Source: Annona cherimola
Lineage: Eukaryota > Streptophyta > Magnoliopsida > Magnoliales > Annonaceae
Assembly (NCBI GenBank): GCA_030490835.1
Contig: CM059971.1
Coordinates: forward strand, 44,068,012-44,132,011
Reading direction: 5' to 3'
Length of the DNA stretch: 64,000 nucleotides
Numbering within the stretch: position 1 is the stretch's first letter; each line of letters starts with the position of its first letter. Under the pieces are notes generated by a model. The model was given only the letters and a program-made list of their open reading frames with translations. It was not told the origin of the DNA and did no database searches. A program made the translations under genes and the position numbers. Below, one piece after another: positions 11,128 to 23,002 of the stretch.

Positions 11128-11787
11128 CGAAGCTGAAAATGCAGATTCAAGTTCATTCTTGAAGATCAACTTGGGATCTCTCAAGTCCAAAACAAAGATA
11201 CAAGCTCATTTCAAGAATCCACTTGAACTTTCACAAATCCAAATCAAGATGTAAACACATGTTCAAAGAACAACTTGATTTCTCTCAAGATCAAATCAAA
11301 GACACTAGTTCAAGATCAACTTAAAGTCCCTCAAGTCCAAGGCAAAGCTTCTAGCATATTTCAAGATGAAGAAATGATCAAGCCATGAAGATCAATATAA
11401 ATCATGGAGCTAAAGAAGACAAGCTAAAACAAAGACACATTGGTCCAAAGAGAAATATCAAGAAGGAATATCAAAGACATGAGGACATTCAAGCAAGGAA
11501 ATCATCTTCCAAGTTTTCAAGTTCAACTGCCGAGGTGAAGTCGCACCCGAAGTCGACTTCACCTGCGACTTGGGTCAAGTCGATGCCCAAGTCGACCTAA
11601 TCTGGAACTTGAAGTTGCGATGGAGAAGCAAAGTCGCACCCGAAGTCGACTCCATCTGCGACTTGGGCGAAGTCGCATCCGAAGTCGACTCCGCATGCGA
11701 CTTGGGTCGCAACGGTCGGATATTATTCGAACGTTGGCGCATTAAATGCGCGCCACCTACCTCTAACGTTCGGATTCCCTCCAAAAT

Positions 11788-11796
11788 TATAAAAGG
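11788..11796 (+). promoter_or_regulatory. TATA box of the SIRE-in 5' LTR
   Basis: TATAAAAGG, 83 bp after the second GTCGAC cluster. It is repeated as TATAAAAGA near 18825 in the 3' LTR and TATAAAAGG near 22358 in the SIRE-out 3' LTR. Likely core promoter of the genomic transcript. Confidence 0.72.
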
Positions 11797-12480
11797 CATT
11801 GAATGTGAATGAGGGAAGCAGCTGAGAATCATTAAGTGTGCTTAACTCCTATATTCAAGAGCTCAAAAGAGATCAAGCCATTCAAGGAGGAAGAACTTTG
11901 CTTCAAATTGCAAGAGCTATATTTCAGAATCTTCAAAGCGATTACTACAAGTTCTTCTCTGCGCCAAACTGCTTCTACACAACTGTAAAGTGTAGTTTTC
12001 TTATTGTTTCATTTGTATGTGTTGAACTTGATTTAGTTTGAGGAACTAAGATCAAGTGTAAGCAAAGTAGTGTATGATTGGAGTGTAACTCATCACCTAC
12101 TTGTGCTGTGATTTGTTGATGCCCCCTAGAGCTGGAATCTAGAAGAGAGCAAGAGGCTCTGGTTGTATATGCCCCCTAGAGCTAGAATCTAGAAGAGAGC
12201 AGTGGCTCTAATTGTATTGAGAGAATACAATAGTGGAACCCAAGTCACAAGGATGTGAGCTTGGAAGAGTGGAGTAGGGAGGTTGCCCGAACCACTATAA
12301 AAATTCTTGTCTGCTTGATTTACATTTCTGCTCTCTACATTACTATTGCTTTCTATTTCGTTTCTTCATTAAGGGGACTAGATTAATCCGGGGTAAAGTT
12401 TCTGTTAAAGTTATAAATTTTTAAATACCCAATTCACCCCTCCCCTCTTGGGTAATTGCCATTAACTCGGGACCAACAAG

Positions 12481-12492
12481 TGGTATCAGAGC
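12481..12492 (+). other. SIRE-in primer-binding site (initiator Met tRNA)
   Basis: TGGTATCAGAGC, two bases after the 5' LTR, complementary to the 3' end of plant initiator Met tRNA. This is the usual copia minus-strand primer site. Confidence 0.95.
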
Positions 12493-12526
12493 AGGTCTTT
12501 GAGTTTACCAAAGAGATCTTATTAAT

Positions 12527-14392
12527 ATGGCATCCCAATCTACTTCCGTTCCCGCATTTGCTGAAGGCCAATCCTTTACAAGGCCACCGTTGTTTGATGG
12601 GAACAATTTTGGATATTGGAAGCTTCGTATGAAGCAACTCATCATGGCTACCGACATGGATTCTTGGATTGCTATCCAAGATGGAGTAACCTTGCCTACC
12701 GATGAAAGAGCTTCCAAATGGACCGATGAGGAAGTAAAAATTGTTAAGAGCAATGCTAAAGCTATGAACTCACTATTTTGCGCTCTTACTGCTTCTGAAT
12801 ATGATAGAGTATCCTCTTGCTTGACCGCCAAAGAGATATGGGATACGCTAATCTCTATCTATGAAGGAACTTCTCAAGTCCAAGGGACGAGAAGAAATAT
12901 TTTGATTGGAGAACTAGAAAATTTTAGAATGCTAGAAACAGAAAATATTTCTGAAATGTTTGCTAGATTTTCAAAAATTACTAATGCTTTAAAAGGTCTT
13001 GGAAAGGCTATATCTGAATCTGAGCAGGTTATGAAGATTTTGAGAGCTCTACCCGAATCATGGACTCCAAAGATCACTGCGATAGAAGAAGCCAAGGACC
13101 TTAACACACTAAAGCTTGAAGACTTAATTAGCTCACTTATGTCACATGAGCTAATCAAGAGAAGAAATGAGGATCAACACAAAGGCAAAAGAGCAATTGC
13201 CTTGAAAGCCACACAAGACACAGACGACACCTCATCCTCTCAAAACGACGACGAGATTGCCCTACTCACAAAACGTTTCAGAAAATTTGTGAGGAAAGGC
13301 GGAAATTTCAAAAATTTCAAAGATAGAAATTCCAGAGAGAGAAAGAAAGAACCAACCAAATGCTATAGATGCGGGGGCGTAGGACATATGCAAGCTCAAT
13401 GTCCTACACCGGAAGAAAAACCAAAGGATTATCAAGAGAGGAGGGAAGGACATGAAGGCAGAAAATACCAAAGGCCTAAGGGAAGAGGCATGTATGTCAA
13501 TGAAGAGACTTCATCAACAAGCAACTCTTCAACCGACGACAACGATGTAGCAAACTGCGCAAGAATATGCTGCATGCCACGGATCGAACAAGAAGAAGAC
13601 TTGGTATGCCTAAACACAACTGAAGTTTTGGAAGAACAATCCACCTCAACAAAATGCACAAGCAATGAAGAGGTAACTTCCAAACCTTGCTATTCTCAAT
13701 CAAGTTATTCCTCTTTTCATGAATGCCTCAAATGTGCTGAATTAGAAGAACTACAAATTGCTTATGATTCATTATATGAGGAAATCAAAAAGCTAGGAAA
13801 CAAGTTGTCATTGAAGAGACAACAATGTAACTTCGTTATTATTGAAAATGGAAAACTAGCTGAAACATCAACAAAACTGAAAGAAGAAAATGAATCATTG
13901 ATAAATGAGATAGAAAAATTAAAAAAGGAGAACAAATGATTAAATGAATCATTAGCAAAGTTCTCTAATCCTGGAAAAAACGTAAAGATGTTTTTGAATA
14001 TGACTGCTCAAACAAATAAAAGAGGCCTTGGATATTATACTTTTGAGCAAAAAGAAAGTGGCAAATCGAATGTGCCTATACTTGAGAAATATCAAACCGA
14101 AACTGCACCAATATACAAGCCACAAAAGAAAAATATTGTGTGGACTAGAAGGCCAACGTTTGAACCATTGCATACTTGGAGGTCTACTCCAAGATTACCT
14201 ATGGCTTGCAATTTCTGCAACAAAATGGGTTATAAAGCCTATAAGTGTAACTTTAAGAAATTATATGACCATGGTGCAAAATTAGTTTGGGTTCCAAGGA
14301 ACACAAGATTTGGGCTTTCTAAGGTGGAGCAACAAAGATTGAACTATATTACTAACCCAAATGGACCCATAAAATGGGTACCAAAAAGATAA
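12527..14392 (+). pseudogene. gag: SIRE-in gag, broken by one TGA
   Basis: Encodes the structural protein of the virus-like particle. The first 470 codons (to the TGA at 13937-13939) contain the copia Gag N-terminal motif (PLFDGNNFGYWKLRMKQ, about residues 22-40), a helical core, and a CCHC zinc knuckle CYRCGGVGHMQAQC (residues 279-292), then acidic and coiled-coil-like stretches. After the TGA the same frame continues to 14392 and holds a second finger (CNFCNKMGYKAYKC) in which the expected His is Tyr. Normally gag runs on into pol; here TAA at 14390 ends it and pol lies in another frame. Confidence 0.92.
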
Positions 14393-14399
14393 GATTTAC

Positions 14400-17300
14400 T
14401 TGTTTATTTTTCAGATTTGTTTCAAGGCAAAGGCAAACAATGTATGGTTCATGGACAGCCGTTATTCAAGGCATATGACTGGAGATAGAAGTTTATTTCA
14501 TAAACTAAAGCCTTGCAACGATGGAACGGTTGCCTTTGGAAACAATGAGAAAGGTAAAATTAAAGGTAAAGGAACCATTTACAGTATTTCAGATGCATGC
14601 ATGGAAGATGTTTTGTTTGTTGAAGGACTCAAGCACAATCTAATGAGCATTAGTCAATTATGTGATAAAGGATACAAGGTTGTGTTTGAATCATCTATAT
14701 GCAATGTGTTTGATGGAGAACATATCATGTTTAGCGGAAAAAGACATGGAAATGTGTATTTGGTTTCACTTAATGAACTAGATGGTCAATGTCTAATGGC
14801 CATTGATAATGATCCATGGGTTTGGCATAAAAGACTTGGACATGTGAACATGTCAAACATAAAGACCTTATGGAAAAAGAGTCTGGTAGAAGGATTGCTT
14901 AAATTGAAATATGACAAAGATAAAATTTGTAAGGCATGTCAATTATCAAAACAACCCAAAATGCCTTTCTCTACTAAAAAGGAAATTTCCACCACTAGGC
15001 CACTTGAATTGCTACACATGGATCTATATGGGCCATCCGATATTTTAACCATTGGTGGAAAGAAATATGTATTTGTGATTGTTGATGATTTTTCAAGATT
15101 CACATGGATAATTCTCTTAGCTAGCAAAGATGAAGCTTTCTCTATGTTTTCAACTTTTGTAAATTTGGTGCAAAATGAAAAACAAAGTACTATTATGACT
15201 ATAAGAAGTGACCATGGTGTTGAATTTGAAAATAAACGATTCATAGAATTATGCAATGAAAAAGGAATTCATCACACATTTTCTGCACCAAGAACTCCAC
15301 AACAAAATGGAGTAGTTGAACGTAAAAACAGAACTATACAAGAGATGGCTAGAACTATGCTAAATGAGAGCAAATTATCCAAGAAATTTTGGGGTGAAGC
15401 TGTAAGTACAGCTTGTCATGTTTTGAATCGAGTTACCATTAGAGCAATCTTGAAAAAGACCCCATATGAGCTATGGAAAGGAAGAAAATCAAATATTTCA
15501 TATTTTCATGCTTTTGGATGCACATGCTATGTTTTGAACAATGGAAAAACCAACTTGGGAAAATTAGATGCTAAAAGTGATGAGGCAATATTCCTTGGTT
15601 ACTCATCAAATAGCAAAGCATATAGAGTATTCAATAAACGAAACCAAGTTGTAGAAGAGTCCATTCATGTTGTTTTTGATGAAACTAACCCATGCTACAA
15701 AAGAAAAGATGATTTAAGTGATGCAGATCATATAGCAAGCAATTTTGAAAAATTGCATGTGGAAAAGCAAGAAGATTCCATGGAGGAAAAGGTAAGTGAA
15801 GGTAATAATTCCTACAAACCTCTAACAGATTTGAAATTCAAACATGCCCATCCAATTGAACAAGTCATAGGGAATGTGTATGAAGGTGTAAAAACTAGAA
15901 GGTCAAAGCAAAATATTTGTGGACAATATGCCTTTGTATCTAAAATTGAACCTTCTAATATCAATCAAGCTCTTGATGATGAAAACTGGATTATAGCAAT
16001 GCAAGAAGAGCTAAATCAATTTGAAAGAAATCAAGTTTGGCACCTTGTTCCTAGACCAAATGATTGTACTGTTATTGGCACCAAGTGGGTCTTTAGGAAC
16101 AAATTAGATGAAAGTGGACTTATAGTGAGAAACAAAGCTAGACTTGTGGCAAAAGAATACTCACAAGAAGAAGGAATAGATTTTGAAGAATCCTATGCCC
16201 CAGTTGCTAGATTGGAAGCAATTCGCATCTTACTAGCTTTTGCATCTCACATGAACTTTAAATTGTTTCAAATGGATGTCAAAAGTGCATTTCTGAATGG
16301 ATATATAAATGAAGAGGTGTATGTAGAACAACCACCTGGATTTGAGGAAAAAGATCAATCTAAATTTGTGTACAAGTTAACCAAAGCATTATATGGATTA
16401 AAACAAGCTCCAAGGGCTTGGTATGATAGATTAAGTAAATTTCTGATTGAACATGATTTTCAAAAAGGAAAGGTAGACACCACTTTGTTTATCAAGTATA
16501 AAGAAAAGGACATATTGATCATTCAAATTTATGTTGATGATATCATTTTCGGTGCTACTAATGAAACTCTTTGTCAAGAATTTTCTGAGCTTATGCAGAA
16601 AGAATTTGAAATGAGCATGATGGGAGAGCTGAATTTCTTCCTTGGACTACAAATCAAGCAATTAAATGAAGGAATCTTCATCAACCAGTCCAAGTATATC
16701 AAAGAAATGCTGAAGAAGTTTGGCATGGAGAATAGCAAAGGAGCAAACACGCCAATGAGCTCAACAATCGAAATCGACAAAGATAAAAAAGGAAAAATGG
16801 TTGATTTAAAATTGTATAGAAGCATGATAGGTTCATTATTGTATTTAACTGCTTCTAGGCCTGATATATTGTTTAGTGTGTGTATGTGCTCTAGATTTCA
16901 ATCATGTCCAAAAGAATCACACTTGGTAGCTGTCAAAAGAATTTTCAGATACCTAGTTGACACTACCAATATAGGACTTTGGTATCCAAAGGGCTCTAAT
17001 TTTGATCTAATCGGCTACTCGGATGCGGATTTTGCCGGTTACAAAGTAGATAGAAAGAGCACTAGTGGAACATGTCAGTTTCTTGGAAGCATGTTGGTTT
17101 CATGGTTTTCAAGAAAACAAACTAGTGTTGCTCTATCTACGGCGGAAGCCGAATACATTGCCGCCGGGAGCTGTTGTGCCCAATTACTTTGGATGAAACA
17201 GCAACTTAGGGACTATGACATGGATTTTAAAGATATACCCATTAGATGTGATAATACTAGTGCCATATGTCTAACCAAAAATCCAGTCTTGCATTCTAGG

Positions 17301-17474
17301 ACCAAACATATAGACCTTAGACACCATTTCATTAGAGAACATGTAGAAAATCATGACATATGTTTGGTATATGTAAGAACAGAGGATCAAGTTGCATACA
17401 TATTTACAAAGCCCCTAGCAAAAGAAGCATTTTATAAGATTAGAAATGACATGAGAATGATTAATTTAACCTAG
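14400..17474 (+). CDS. pol: SIRE-in pol polyprotein (protease, integrase, RT, RNase H)
   Basis: An open frame of 1024 codons in copia order. The protease site is at residues 19-21, reading D-S-R where D-S-G is expected. The integrase HHCC finger is at about 143-180, and its core has D208, D271 and E307 (exact D-D-35-E spacing). The reverse transcriptase [11 protein letters not shown] and YVDD motifs (711-714, bases 16530-16541) are intact. RNase H has [17 protein letters not shown] and [12 protein letters not shown]. The first ATG is arbitrary, because pol is normally made from a gag-pol fusion and gag is in a different frame. The polymerase and integrase look intact; the altered protease suggests loss of self-processing. 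Confidence 0.95.
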   Translation: MFIFQICFKAKANNVWFMDSRYSRHMTGDRSLFHKLKPCNDGTVAFGNNEKGKIKGKGTIYSISDACMEDVLFVEGLKHNLMSISQLCDKGYKVVFESSICNVFDGEHIMFSGKRHGNVYLVSLNELDGQCLMAIDNDPWVWHKRLGHVNMSNIKTLWKKSLVEGLLKLKYDKDKICKACQLSKQPKMPFSTKKEISTTRPLELLHMDLYGPSDILTIGGKKYVFVIVDDFSRFTWIILLASKDEAFSMFSTFVNLVQNEKQSTIMTIRSDHGVEFENKRFIELCNEKGIHHTFSAPRTPQQNGVVERKNRTIQEMARTMLNESKLSKKFWGEAVSTACHVLNRVTIRAILKKTPYELWKGRKSNISYFHAFGCTCYVLNNGKTNLGKLDAKSDEAIFLGYSSNSKAYRVFNKRNQVVEESIHVVFDETNPCYKRKDDLSDADHIASNFEKLHVEKQEDSMEEKVSEGNNSYKPLTDLKFKHAHPIEQVIGNVYEGVKTRRSKQNICGQYAFVSKIEPSNINQALDDENWIIAMQEELNQFERNQVWHLVPRPNDCTVIGTKWVFRNKLDESGLIVRNKARLVAKEYSQEEGIDFEESYAPVARLEAIRILLAFASHMNFKLFQMDVKSAFLNGYINEEVYVEQPPGFEEKDQSKFVYKLTKALYGLKQAPRAWYDRLSKFLIEHDFQKGKVDTTLFIKYKEKDILIIQIYVDDIIFGATNETLCQEFSELMQKEFEMSMMGELNFFLGLQIKQLNEGIFINQSKYIKEMLKKFGMENSKGANTPMSSTIEIDKDKKGKMVDLKLYRSMIGSLLYLTASRPDILFSVCMCSRFQSCPKESHLVAVKRIFRYLVDTTNIGLWYPKGSNFDLIGYSDADFAGYKVDRKSTSGTCQFLGSMLVSWFSRKQTSVALSTAEAEYIAAGSCCAQLLWMKQQLRDYDMDFKDIPIRCDNTSAICLTKNPVLHSRTKHIDLRHHFIREHVENHDICLVYVRTEDQVAYIFTKPLAKEAFYKIRNDMRMINLT

Positions 17475-17753
17475 CACAAACTAAGGGGGAGTACATGTTT
17501 AGGGGGAGCAAACCCACCTATCTCTTTCTTTACCCTCTAACTTTTTGATATATTGACAAAAAGAGGGAGACGAGTAGGATTTGAGGGGGAGAAGAGTAGG
17601 ATATGTTTGGGAGAAAAGGAGGATATGTTTGTTGAATGTTTTTATTGAAAGTTTGCATGAACATATGTATGATAACACTTCAAATATACAAACTTATCGT
17701 ATTGAAAGGTATACACTCAAATCAGTTTTGTCAATCATCAAAAAGGGGGAGAT
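17475..17753 (+). other. SIRE-in 3' untranslated region and polypurine tract
   Basis: Non-coding. It contains at least four GGGGGAG or similar purine runs (17486, 17500, 17584, 17745). The last one, AAAAAGGGGGAGAT at 17740-17753, abuts the 3' LTR and is the likely plus-strand primer. No env-like ORF is present. Confidence 0.85.
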
Positions 17754-19515
17754 TGTTGGAAATATGTCGAAAATAAGTTAAATCTATGTTTTGATGATTA
17801 ACAAATGAATTTGAGTAAGTCTTGGCTACTAATATGTTTGTGGATATGTTTAAGGGATATACATTTGAAGAACATAAAGCATGGAAGGTCAAGTCGTTCC
17901 CCAAGTCGACTTCAAAGAGCCAAATCCGTCCAGAGTTGAAAATGAGAGAAGAGCAAGTGAAGTCGCAGGCCAAGTCGACTCCACTTGCGACTTGGGAAGC
18001 CAAGTCGCAAACGAAGTCGACTCCAGCATCGACTTCAGTCGGGAAAATCACTCCAGAGCTGAATTTGGGATGGAAGAATGCCGAAGTCGCAGTCGAAGTC
18101 GACTCCAGTTGCGACTTTGGTAAAGTCGCAGACGAAGTCGACCCCGAGTTCGACTTGAGTTCTTCGAAGCTGAAAATGCAGATTCAAGTTCATTCTTGAA
18201 GATCAACTTGGGATCTCTCAAGTCCAAAACAAAGATACAAGCTCATTTCAAGAATCCACTTGAACTTTCACAAATCCAAATCAAGATGTAAACACATGTT
18301 CAAAGAACAACTTGATTTCTCTCAAGATCAAATCAAAGACACTAGTTCAAGATCAACTTAAAGTCCCTCAAGTCCAAGGCAAAGCTTCTAGCATATTTCA
18401 AGATGAAGAAATGATCAAGCCATGAAGATCAATATAAATCATGGAGCTAAAGAAGACAAGCTAAAACAAAGACACATTGGTCCAAAGAGAAATATCAAGA
18501 AGGAATATCAAAGACATGAGGACATTCAAGCAAGGAAATCATCTTCCAAGTTTTCAAGTTCAACTGCCGAGGTGAAGTCGCACCCGAAGTCGACTTCACC
18601 TGCGACTTGGGTCAAGTCGATGCCCAAGTCGACCTAATCTGGAACTTGAAGTTGCGACGGAGAAGCAAAGTCGCACCCGAAGTCGACTCCATCTGCGACT
18701 TGGGCGAAGTCGCATCCGAAGTTGACTCCGCATGCGACTTAGGTCGCAACGGTCGGATATTATTCGAACGTTGGCGCATTAAATGCGCGCCACCTACCTC
18801 TAACGTTCGGATTCCCTCCAAAATTATAAAAGACATTGAATGTGAACGAGGGAAGCAGCTGAGAATCATTAAGTGTGCTTAACTCCTATATTCAAGAGCT
18901 CAAAAGAGATCAAGCCATTCAAGGAGGAAGAACTTTGCTTCAAATTGCAAGAGCTATATTTCAGAATCTTCAAAGCGATTACTACAAGTTCTTCTCTGCG
19001 CCAAACTGCTTCTACACAACTGTAAAGTGTAGTTTTCTTATTGTTTCATTTGTATGTGTTGAACTTGATTTAGTTTGAGGAACTAAGATCAAGTGTAAGC
19101 AAAGTAGTGTGTGATTGGAGTGTAACTCATCACCTACTTGTGCTGTGATTTGTTGATGCCCCCTAGAGCTGGAATCTAGAAGAGAGCAAGAGGCTCTGGT
19201 TGTATATGCCCCCTAGAGCTAGAATCTAGAAGAGAGCAGTGGCTCTAATTGTATTGAGAGAATACAATAGTGGAACCAAAGTCACAAGGATGTGAGCTTG
19301 GAAGAGTGGAGTAGGGAGGTTGCCCGAACCACTATAAAAATTCTTGTCTGCTTGATTTACATTTCTGCTCTCTACATTACTATTGCTTTCCATTTCGTTT
19401 CTTCATTAAGGGGACTAGATTAATCCGAGGTAAAGTTTCTGTTAAAGTTATAAATTTTTAAATACCCAATTCACCCCTCCCCTCTTGGGTAATTGCCATT
19501 AACTCGGGACCAACA
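17754..19515 (+). repeat. SIRE-in 3' LTR
   Basis: TGTTGGAAATATG...GGACCAACA, 1762 bp. It is identical in layout to 10705-12478 apart from the missing 12 bp in the GTCGAC array and about 13 substitutions, mostly transitions. Confidence 0.95.
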
Positions 19516-19974
19516 TACAAGACAAGGAGCTTCCGGTGCTTATCGAATACACGTTGTAAAGTGTAATCTCTCTTTTATTTATTTGTTTTATGTTGTTGCC
19601 TTGGATCGGTATTGGAGACCGAATTCAAGAAGAAGCAAAACAGGGGTTTTGTTTGAGTTTGTCTCACTAACGGGTTTTGCTTGATTGGTTGGAGTTTGTC
19701 TCACCAATCGTTTGGACTTGGTTGGTTGGAGTTGGTCTCACCAACAAGTGATTATTGTGCATGCCCCCTAGAGCTAGAATCTAGAAGAGAGCGGGTGCTC
19801 TAGATTGTATTGAAAATACAATAGTGGAACCCAAGACACAACGGGTGTGTGCTTGGAAGAGTGGAGTAGGAAAGGTTGCCCGAACCACTATATATCGTTG
19901 TCTCTTATTTGGTTTGATTGTTTACATTTTTATATTCCATTTGCACCCTCTCATTCTATCTCATATCACGTTTC
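19516..19974 (+). repeat. LTR-B, second part
   Basis: Resumes after the SIRE-in right target duplication (TACAA). It has the same CCCCCTAGAGCTAGAATCTAGAAGAGAGC-like block and GGAACCCAAG...GTGTG...GAGTGGAGTAGG order as the SIRE U5 regions. It lacks the expected ...CCAACA end and stops at 19974, where copia pol coding sequence begins abruptly. Confidence 0.75.
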
Positions 19975-20987
19975 AAAAAGGAAAGGTAGACACCACTTTG
20001 TTTATCAAGTATAAAGAAAAGGATATATTGATCATTCAAATTTATGTTGATGATATTATTTTTGGTGCTACTAATGAGACTCTTTATCAAGAATTTTCTG
20101 AGCTTACGCAGAAAGAATTTGAGATGAGCATGATGGGAGAGCTGAATTTCTTCCTTGGACTGCAAATCAAGCAACTAAATGAAGGAATCTTCATTAACCA
20201 GTCCAAGTATATCAAAGAAATGCTGAAGAAGTTTGGCAAGGAGAATAGCAAAGGGGCAAACACGCCTATGAGTTCAACAATCAAAATCGACAAAGATGAG
20301 AAAGGAAAAATAATTGATCTGAAATTGTATAGAAGCATGATAGGTTCTTTATTGTATTTAACTGCTTCTAGGCCTGACATATTGTTTAGTGTGTGTATGT
20401 GCTCTAGATTTCAGTCATGCCCAAAAGAATCACACTTGGTAGCTGTGAAAAGAATTTTCAGATATTTAGTGGACACTACCAACATAGGACTTTGGTATCC
20501 AAAGGGCTCTAATTTTGATCTAATCGGCTACTCGGATGCGGATTTTGCCGGTTACAAAGTAGATAGAAAAAGCACTAGTGGAACATGTCAATTTCTTGGG
20601 AACATGTTGGTTTCATGGTTTTCAAAAAAACAAACTAGTGTTGCTCTATCTACGGCGGAAGCCGAATACATTGCCGCCGGGAGCTGTTGTGCCCAATTAC
20701 TTTGGATGAAACAACAACTTAGGGACTATGACATGGAATTTAAAGATATACCTATTAAATGTGATAATACAAGTGCCATATGTCTAACTAAAAATTCGGT
20801 ATTGCATTCTAGGACCAAACATATAGACCTTAGACACAATTTTATCAGAGAACATGTAGAAAATCATGACATATGTTTGGTATATGTAAGGACAGAAGAT
20901 CAAGTTGCTAATATATTCACAAAGCCTCTAGCAAAAGAAGCATTTTATAAGATTAGAAATGACATGGGAATGATCGAATTAACCTAG
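19975..20987 (+). pseudogene. pol: SIRE-out pol remnant: RT C-half and RNase H
   Basis: About 337 codons homologous to the end of SIRE-in pol. They contain YVDDIIFG (YVDD at 20043-20054), the RT thumb, [18 protein letters not shown], and RNase H motifs ([32 protein letters not shown]). No stop interrupts them. The open frame extends upstream to 19824, but those 50 codons are LTR-B sequence, so the ORF is a deletion-made LTR-pol fusion. The RT palm motifs before YVDD, integrase and protease are gone. Confidence 0.9.
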
Positions 20988-21292
20988 CACAAACTGAGGG
21001 GGAGCACCTGTTTAGGGGGAGCAAACCCACCTGTCTCTTTCTTTACCCTCTAACCTTTTGATATATTGACAAAAAGGGGGAGAAGAGTAGGATTTGATTT
21101 AAGTCTAATTAGGCTAAGAGGATAAGTCTTTATGATTGTGTTTAACTTGAATGTTTGTTGAATGTTTTCAACTTGAATGTTTTGCATAAGCATATGTATA
21201 ATAACATTTAAAAAATGCAAGTTAAACATGTTTTTAAGCAATTGAAAGGTATACACTCAAATCGGTTTTGTCAATCATCAAAAAGGGGAGTT
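20988..21292 (+). other. SIRE-out 3' untranslated region and polypurine tract
   Basis: Homologous to 17475-17753. Purine runs recur (20997, 21013, 21074), and AAAAAGGGGAG at about 21280-21290 precedes the 3' LTR. Confidence 0.8.
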
Positions 21293-23002
21293 TGTTGGAA
21301 AAATGTGGAAAACAAGCTAAATCTATGTTTTGATGATTAACAAATAAATTTGAGTAAGTCTTGGCTACTAACATGTTTGTGGAAGTGTTTAAGGAATATA
21401 CATTTGAAGAAAATAGAGCATGGAAGGCCAAGTTGTACCCCAATTCGACTCCAACATCGACTTCAAGGAGTCAAATCCGTCCAGAGTTGAAATTGGAAGA
21501 AGAGCAGGTGAAGTCGCAGGCCAAGTCGACTCCACTTGCGACTTGGGAAGCCAAGTCGCAAACGAAGTCGACTCCTGCATCGACTTCAGACGGCAAAATC
21601 ACTCCAGAGTTGAATTTGGGACAGAAGAATACCGAAGTCGCAGTCGAAGTCGACTCGGTTTGCGACTTGGGTGAAGTCACAGACGAAGTCGACCCCAAGT
21701 TCGACTTGAGGTTTTCAAAGTTCCAAAATGCAGATTCAAGATCATTTTCAAGATCAACTGGAATTTTCTCAAGACCAAATCCAGGGTACAAGATCATTAT
21801 CAAACTGAGTCTCTCAAGTCCAAGGCACAGCTTCAAACTTATTTTAAGGTGAAGAAATTCAAGATATCAAGGTTAATATCAAAAGAGAGCTAGGTGCATG
21901 AATCAAAGGCAAATCAACCTTACAAGTTTTCAAGCTCTCCAAGATTCACAAGGTCTACAACATTTGAAGACTAATCCAAGTTCAAGCAAGATGCATAAAC
22001 TCAACCAAGAAGATATGAAAAATGCAAAAGAACTAAAGGAATGGAGAAGCCTAAGCAAACTAAAGTATTCCAAGTTTTCAAGTTCATCAAGCTTCCTGCC
22101 TAGGTGAAGTCGCACACCGAAGTCGACTCCACCTGCGACTTGGGTCAAGTCGATGCCCAAGTCGACCCAACCTGGAACTTGAAGTTGCTACGGAAGGCGA
22201 AGTCGCACCCGAAGTCGACTCCATCTGCGACTTGGGTGAAGTCGCACACGAAGTCGACTCCACCTGCGACTTGGGTCGCAACGGTCGGAAATTATTCGAA
22301 CGTTGGCGCATTTAATGAGCGCCACCTACCTTCAAACGTTCGGATTCCCTCCAAAATTATAAAAGGAAGTCATTGTGGACGAGGGAAGTAGTTGGAAATC
22401 ATTAAGTGTGCATAACTCCCATCTTCAAGAGCATTAAAGAGATTAAGCCAATCTAAAGAAGAAGAACTTTGCTTCAAACTGCTAGAGCTCAACTTCTTAA
22501 TCTTCAAAGCCAATACTACAAGTTCTTCTCTACTCCAAACTGCTTCTACACAACTGTAATGTGTAGATTTCTTTGTTATTTCATTTATTTGTATTAAACT
22601 TGATTTAGTTTAAGGAACTAAGATCAAGTGTAAGCAAAGTAGTGTGTGATTGGAGTGGAACTCATCACCTACTTGTGCTGAGATTTGTTGAAGCCCCCTA
22701 GAGCTGGAATCTAGAAGAGAGCAGTGGCTCTAATTGTATTTGAGGAATACAATAGTGGAACCCAAGTCACAAGGAGTGTGAGCTTGGAAGAGTGGAGTAG
22801 GGAGGTTTCCCGAACCATTATAAAAATCTTGTGTGCTTGACTTATATTTCTGCTATCTACATTATATTGCTTTCCATTTCATTTCTTCTACCAAGGGGAT
22901 TAAACTTTCAAGGGGTTAAGTTTTTAAGTTACCAAAGAATTTTTTTTAAGAACCCAATTCACCCCTCCCCTCTTGGGTTTTGCCATTAACTCGGGGCCAA
23001 CA
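21293..23002 (+). repeat. SIRE-out 3' LTR
   Basis: TGTTGGAAAAATG...GGGGCCAACA, 1710 bp. Two GTCGAC clusters (about 21437-21710 and 22104-22275) correspond to those in SIRE-in but with unit differences. ATGTC at 23003-23007 is its target duplication. Confidence 0.92.

Larger units (their letters stand above)
10705..12478 (+). repeat. SIRE-in 5' LTR
   Basis: TGTTGG...GGACCAACA. It includes two GTCGAC-motif clusters (10847-11127 and 11535-11705), a TATA box at 11788 and a U5 side with two copies of a CCCCCTAGAGCT-GAATCTAGAAGAGAGC block (about 12122 and 12171). Confidence 0.95.
10705..19515 (+). mobile_element. SIRE-in: structurally complete SIRE/Maximus-like copia element
   Basis: Spans 8811 bp, with flanking repeats TACGA (10700-10704) and TACAA (19516-19520), one mismatch. 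It has a 1774-bp 5' LTR, iMet-type primer site, gag, pol in copia order (protease, integrase, reverse transcriptase, RNase H), a polypurine tract and a 1762-bp 3' LTR. By eye the LTRs differ at about 13 sites plus one 12-bp gap, so it is the youngest element here. Its gag has an internal TGA, gag-pol are out of frame and the protease motif is altered, so it probably cannot transpose alone. Confidence 0.95.
9788..23002 (+). mobile_element. SIRE-out: copia element, internally deleted and nested
   Basis: Flanked by ATGTC at 9783-9787 and 23003-23007. It keeps the first 137 bp of its 5' LTR (9788-9924), the reverse transcriptase-RNase H end (19975-20987) and a full 3' LTR (21293-23002). The rest of the 5' LTR, primer site, gag, protease and integrase are missing. 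In their place lies LTR-B, itself split by SIRE-in. Its 3' LTR is clearly more diverged from the SIRE-in LTRs than those are from each other. Confidence 0.9.

Noticed and set aside
10161..11162. Overlapping open frames in the GTCGAC arrays (also 17822-18199, 21361-21852, 22104-22391)
   Set aside because: They arise because the repeat unit lacks stops in several frames (EVDSTCDLG-like repeats on both strands) and lie in LTRs, not coding regions.
14350..14430. Possible mini-intron between gag and pol (TTACTTGTTTATTTTTCAG looks like a 3' splice site)
   Set aside because: The nearest GT donor would give an intron of under 40 nt, too short for plants; a simple frameshift is more likely.
17581..17781. 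Env-like ORF after SIRE-in pol
   Set aside because: Only 66 codons, runs into the LTR, with no signal peptide, transmembrane or coiled-coil pattern; the region is purine-rich untranslated sequence.
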